A stretch of 8,614 nucleotides of DNA from Pseudomonadota bacterium (GTDB lineage Bacteria; Pseudomonadota; Alphaproteobacteria; Sphingomonadales; Sphingomonadaceae). Where the stretch lies: contig CANJKQ010000020.1 of NCBI GenBank assembly GCA_947474905.1, forward strand, positions 1 to 8,614. The letters run 5' to 3'. The position numbers and the translations under genes were made by a program. Below are positions 6,181 through 8,614 of the stretch, piece by piece; position 1 is the stretch's first letter; every line of letters begins with the position of its first letter. The notes beneath the pieces were generated by a model that searched no databases, was not told where the DNA came from, and saw only the letters and a list, made by a program, of their open reading frames with translations.

Positions 6181-7540
6181 TCTCAAACCCAAACGCCCTC
6201 TTCCGGCACGCCGCGGCCGCGCATGCCCGCGCGAACAGCCGCTCCAGAGGCTCCCCCGCCCACCGCCTCGTCGCCCCCGACGCCCTCGCCCACCGCCTCA
6301 CCTCGCGCTCCACGAAGCCCTCGCCGCAACGCCCGACCCACCGCGCAAGACAGCCGCGCGGCGCCGCCATCTCGTGCCGCGACAACCCGCCGTGCGCCAT
6401 CGCGTCCAGCAGCCGCTGATCCCACGCCGAAACCGGCAGCATCACCGAGCGCATCCCCGCAGCCTCATGGAACGCGCTGATCACGCCCATCCCCGACACC
6501 GCCTCCGTCCGCACCGTCAACGGCTCGTCCAGGTACGCCCTCACCAGCGCCCGCGCCACCCCCGCGCCCCGAAACCGCGGATCCACCACCAGCCGCCCGA
6601 TCCGCCTCACCTCGGCGTTCAGCCGCCGCGACACCTCGCGCCGGCCCGCCGCCACGGCGTCGTACCGTCCCGGCCAGAACGCCTCGCGCCACACCCCCCG
6701 GAGCGTCGGCATCACCACCACCAGCACCCCCGCGAGCGACCCGTCGCCATCCTCCGCGCGGAGCGTCAGCACCGGCGCCGCGGGCGCCGAAGCCCGGTAG
6801 TGGAACGACCTCAACGCCCGGTAGTCGTCGTACGACCCGCGGACAACCCGCCAGCGCCGCGCGAGCGCCGAGCCGACCCCGCGCCGCTCCACCGTCGCTG
6901 CGCCTGCCAGCGAGACGCGAACGACAGCGTCGGCGCCGAGCGCGCCGCTGTCACCGAGCGATCCGTTCCCGGTCGCGACCGCCAGCCGCACGCCATCGCG
7001 GCGGCACTCGCGGGCCAGCAACGCCGCCACCGTTCTTGCCGTCGCCGGGTCGAGCCCGTGCAGGAACTCATCCACCAGCAGCGCACCGCCCCGCCGCGAC
7101 CGGGCCAGCGCCGCCGCCAGCCGCAGTCGCTGGCGCTGGCCCGTCGAGAGCATCGAGGGCGTGCGGACGAAGCACCGCGCCTCGCCCAGGCCGACGCGCG
7201 AGAGCAGCCGCATCCCCGCCTCCGCCCTGGCCTCGTCATCTCCCCGCGCTCCCATCGCCCGCGCCGCGACCTCCACCGCCGCGATCTCCGGCAGCGCATC
7301 AGCCTCGTCCATCCGCAGCACCCGCGCCCCCAGCGCCGCCCCGGCGGCGCGGAGCAACGTCGATTTGCCGGCCCCACTCGGCCCGGTCACCAGGGCCACG
7401 GCGCCGGGCGCGAGGCCGACCAGCGCCCTGAGCGCCTCCGTCCCCTCAATGCGCGGCGGCTCTCGCGCCTCGGGCCCCTCCAGCGACAGCCCGAACCGCG
7501 ACGCCGCGTGCATCGCCAGGGCGCCCCTCACTCCCCGCAT
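6173..7540 (-). CDS. ABC ATPase fused to GNAT acetyltransferase (COG2401-like)
   Basis: The 455-residue product has two domains. The ABC ATPase (about 30-215) shows Walker A GPSGAGKST (53-61), signature LSTGQRQRLRL (131-141) and Walker B LLVDEF (154-159) followed by HGLD. The switch histidine is absent: the usual T-H reads VATGN (188-192). The GNAT part (about 225-370) has the acetyl-CoA motif LVVDPRFRGAGVARALV (317-333). FHYR (246-249) and the VGLGEAR and DEF elements fit the ABC-acetyltransferase fusion family COG2401 as I recall it, whose substrate is unknown. There are no membrane segments, so transport is unlikely. The C-terminal 85 residues are basic with four Cys. The start at 7540 overlaps the regulator's stop by 13 bases; an ATG at 7513, 14 bases past that stop, is also plausible. 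It is the second gene of the terminase operon. Confidence 0.85.
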   Translation of the reverse strand: MRGVRGALAMHAASRFGLSLEGPEAREPPRIEGTEALRALVGLAPGAVALVTGPSGAGKSTLLRAAGAALGARVLRMDEADALPEIAAVEVAARAMGARGDDEARAEAGMRLLSRVGLGEARCFVRTPSMLSTGQRQRLRLAAALARSRRGGALLVDEFLHGLDPATARTVAALLARECRRDGVRLAVATGNGSLGDSGALGADAVVRVSLAGAATVERRGVGSALARRWRVVRGSYDDYRALRSFHYRASAPAAPVLTLRAEDGDGSLAGVLVVVMPTLRGVWREAFWPGRYDAVAAGRREVSRRLNAEVRRIGRLVVDPRFRGAGVARALVRAYLDEPLTVRTEAVSGMGVISAFHEAAGMRSVMLPVSAWDQRLLDAMAHGGLSRHEMAAPRGCLARWVGRCGEGFVEREVRRWARASGATRRWAGEPLERLFARACAAAACRKRAFGFEKA

Positions 7541-8133
7541 ATCGCACCCACCGCCTCCATATGCCGGCGAACCGTGTGATACGAAACGCCCAGCGCCGCC
7601 GCCGCCTCGCGCATGGTCAGGCCCTGGAGCACGCACGCCGCCGCCACCCGGCGCCGCGTCACGCCCCACTCATCCTGCCGCCGGAGCACCCCGACGAAGC
7701 GCTCGGAGAGCATCCGCGCCAGCAGCCGGCGCAACCGCCGCCGCAGAGCCCTCGCCGCGGCAGGGCCGGCCCGCGCATCGCCCAGCGCCGCCAACCTCGA
7801 GACCGGCACGCCATCCGAATACACCGCGCGCACCAGGGCCTCATCCGCCGGGAGCAGATGCTTCGACCGCTCCACGATCACCTCCGCCGCATCCCGACGA
7901 CCCAGCCGACGCCGCAGATCAGGGTCGATCGGAGACCGCTCCCTCTCCTGCTGCGACTCCGGCGGCGCCGGCGCAGCTCCCGAATCGGGCGATGGCGACG
8001 CGATCGTCGCATCGACGCCGCTCGCGCATCGCCGCTTCCGCTTCGCCTTGCTCCCGGGCGCCCACGCCGTGGTCGGCCCGTCCACGGCCGCCGCACCCGC
8101 CACCACATCCCCGGCCCCATCGCTCCACCGCAT
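7528..8133 (-). CDS. Tandem helix-turn-helix regulator (sigma region 4-like)
   Basis: The product is 201 residues from the ATG at 8133, chosen because GGAG lies seven bases upstream; the ATG at 8160 has no ribosome site. Residues 1-75 are low-complexity (Ala, Pro, Ser) with a basic KAKRKRR patch. Two DNA-binding-like units follow. One is near 93-141 (LPADEALVRAVYSDGVPVSRLAALG, then a very Arg-rich helix). A clearer one is at about 160-192 (RRRVAAACVLQGLTMREAAAALGVSYHTVRRHM), resembling sigma-70 region 4 or LuxR-type helices. No region 2 is present, so it is not a complete sigma factor. It is the first gene of the operon and is divergent from an XRE-family gene, so it probably controls this block, as activator or repressor. 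Its stop overlaps the ABC-GNAT start. Confidence 0.75.
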   Translation of the reverse strand: MRWSDGAGDVVAGAAAVDGPTTAWAPGSKAKRKRRCASGVDATIASPSPDSGAAPAPPESQQERERSPIDPDLRRRLGRRDAAEVIVERSKHLLPADEALVRAVYSDGVPVSRLAALGDARAGPAAARALRRRLRRLLARMLSERFVGVLRRQDEWGVTRRRVAAACVLQGLTMREAAAALGVSYHTVRRHMEAVGAICGE

Positions 8134-8140
8134 AGCCAAT

Positions 8141-8144
8141 CTCC
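8141..8144 (-). promoter_or_regulatory. Ribosome binding site deciding the regulator start
   Basis: GGAG on the minus strand, seven bases before the ATG at 8133. It favours that start over the ATG at 8160, which has only a weak GAG nearby. Confidence 0.55.
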
Positions 8145-8187
8145 AGATTATCGGACTCATGGTCTACTCAACAGTGAACTCCGCCGA

Positions 8188-8229
8188 CCTTGAGGTTTTA
8201 CCCCGTGTCCACAAGCCTGCAAGGGTTTT
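8188..8229. promoter_or_regulatory. Possible paired operator sites between the divergent regulators
   Basis: CCTTGAGGTTTT (8188-8199) and CCTGCAAGGGTTTT (8216-8229) share the form CCT-n2/3-AGG followed by TTTT, with 28 bases between their starts. Each core is a short imperfect palindrome. They lie beside the -10-like element at 8236. This is suggestive only. Confidence 0.25.
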
Positions 8230-8232
8230 GTA

Positions 8233-8241
8233 TGGTATAGA
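8233..8241 (+). promoter_or_regulatory. Extended -10 promoter element for the XRE-family gene
   Basis: TGGTATAGA matches the extended -10 form TGnTATAAT except for two bases, within the most A/T-rich patch of the window. No good -35 lies upstream, as is common for extended -10 promoters. Transcription would start about 40 bases before the ATG at 8288. Confidence 0.4.
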
Positions 8242-8287
8242 CGATCCTTTGCGCGCGGCTCCGGTCGCCGCCCCCCGAGAGACCCCC

Positions 8288-8614
8288 ATGCGCGAACTGG
8301 GCGAAACCATCCGCAACCGACGCCGCGAACTGCGGCTCACGCTGGATCGCCTCGCCGTCGCCGTCGGGTGCCACAAGTCCTACCTCTCGCAGATCGAGAA
8401 CGGCCGCCGCGACGCCCCGCCCTCCGACGATCTCCTGCACCGCCTCGAGCGCTCCCTGCGACTCAAGCCCGATTCGCTCACCATCAAGGCCCGCATGGAG
8501 TCGATGCCCGTCTCCGTGCGCGAGCAGTTCGAGCGTGCCGCCCTCGACCGCCAGGCCGGACGCCGCCTCGCCGCCCTCCTCCGCTCGCGCACCCTCGACG
8601 ACCTCCACGCCTCC
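8288..8614 (+). CDS. XRE/Cro-family transcription regulator (3' end beyond window)
   Basis: The first 109 codons are in the window; the frame is open to the edge. Residues 4-60 form a typical XRE helix-turn-helix: IRNRRRELRLTLDRLAVAVG, then CHKSYLSQIENGRRDAP as the recognition helix, and LLHRLERSLRLKPDSL closing the fold. Residues 68-109 (ESMPVSVREQFERAALDRQA and onward) are helical and charged; whether a sensor, peptidase or oligomerisation domain follows cannot be seen. Family members range from phage repressors to chromosomal regulators. It is divergent from the tandem helix-turn-helix gene and the terminase operon, with about 150 bases between, the usual arrangement for a repressor controlling both itself and the opposing operon. 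Only a weak GAGAG precedes the ATG. Confidence 0.85.
   Translation, partial: MRELGETIRNRRRELRLTLDRLAVAVGCHKSYLSQIENGRRDAPPSDDLLHRLERSLRLKPDSLTIKARMESMPVSVREQFERAALDRQAGRRLAALLRSRTLDDLHAS

Noticed and set aside
6041..7579. A 512-residue plus-strand frame across the ABC-GNAT gene
   Set aside because: Arg/Pro/His-rich antisense translation; long open frames are expected on the wrong strand at this GC content.
7541..7669. A 43-residue N-terminal extension of the ABC-GNAT protein
   Set aside because: It lies wholly within the regulator's coding sequence in another frame and is Gly-rich without a family match; starts at 7540 or 7513 fit the overlap better.

Overview
The window is very GC-rich chromosomal DNA with strong G/C third-position bias. 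Gene content (a HEAT-repeat secreted protein, an apolipoprotein N-acyltransferase with a long N-terminal membrane part, small membrane proteins with a PGLGH motif, a mix of Shine-Dalgarno and leaderless-looking starts) suggests a planctomycete, perhaps of the Phycisphaerae. That assignment is inference, since no rRNA or marker gene is present.

Left block (1-3040, minus strand): reading right to left, a small protein with a nearly pure Asp/Glu tail, then lnt (lipoprotein maturation), then an exported HEAT-repeat protein that runs off the left edge. The gaps between them hold two kinds of dispersed repeat. A perfect TTGACA lies upstream of the acidic gene.

Middle (3272-3967, plus strand): two small membrane-protein genes, 15 bases apart, divergent from the acidic gene and convergent with the block to their right.

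Right block (4010-8133, minus strand): a compact operon whose genes overlap or nearly touch. In order of transcription it holds a tandem helix-turn-helix regulator, an ABC ATPase fused to a GNAT acetyltransferase (the COG2401-like architecture), a 53-residue basic protein, a probable terminase small subunit, and a terminase large subunit with intact ATPase and nuclease motifs plus a four-cysteine cluster. No portal, protease or capsid gene follows the terminase; the operon ends against ordinary chromosomal genes. A divergent XRE-family repressor-like gene (8288 to the right edge) shares its control region. The block looks like a regulated, stand-alone DNA-packaging or DNA-handling module: a prophage or gene-transfer-agent remnant, or a domesticated system. 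This block is the part most worth following up.

Two repeat families run through the window. One is an octamer (GGCATCGA on the minus strand) in tandem, set exactly at stop codons and just upstream of ribosome binding sites. The other is an imperfect palindrome followed by a conserved GC-rich arm, one copy of which is translated in frame as the N-terminus of the terminase large subunit.
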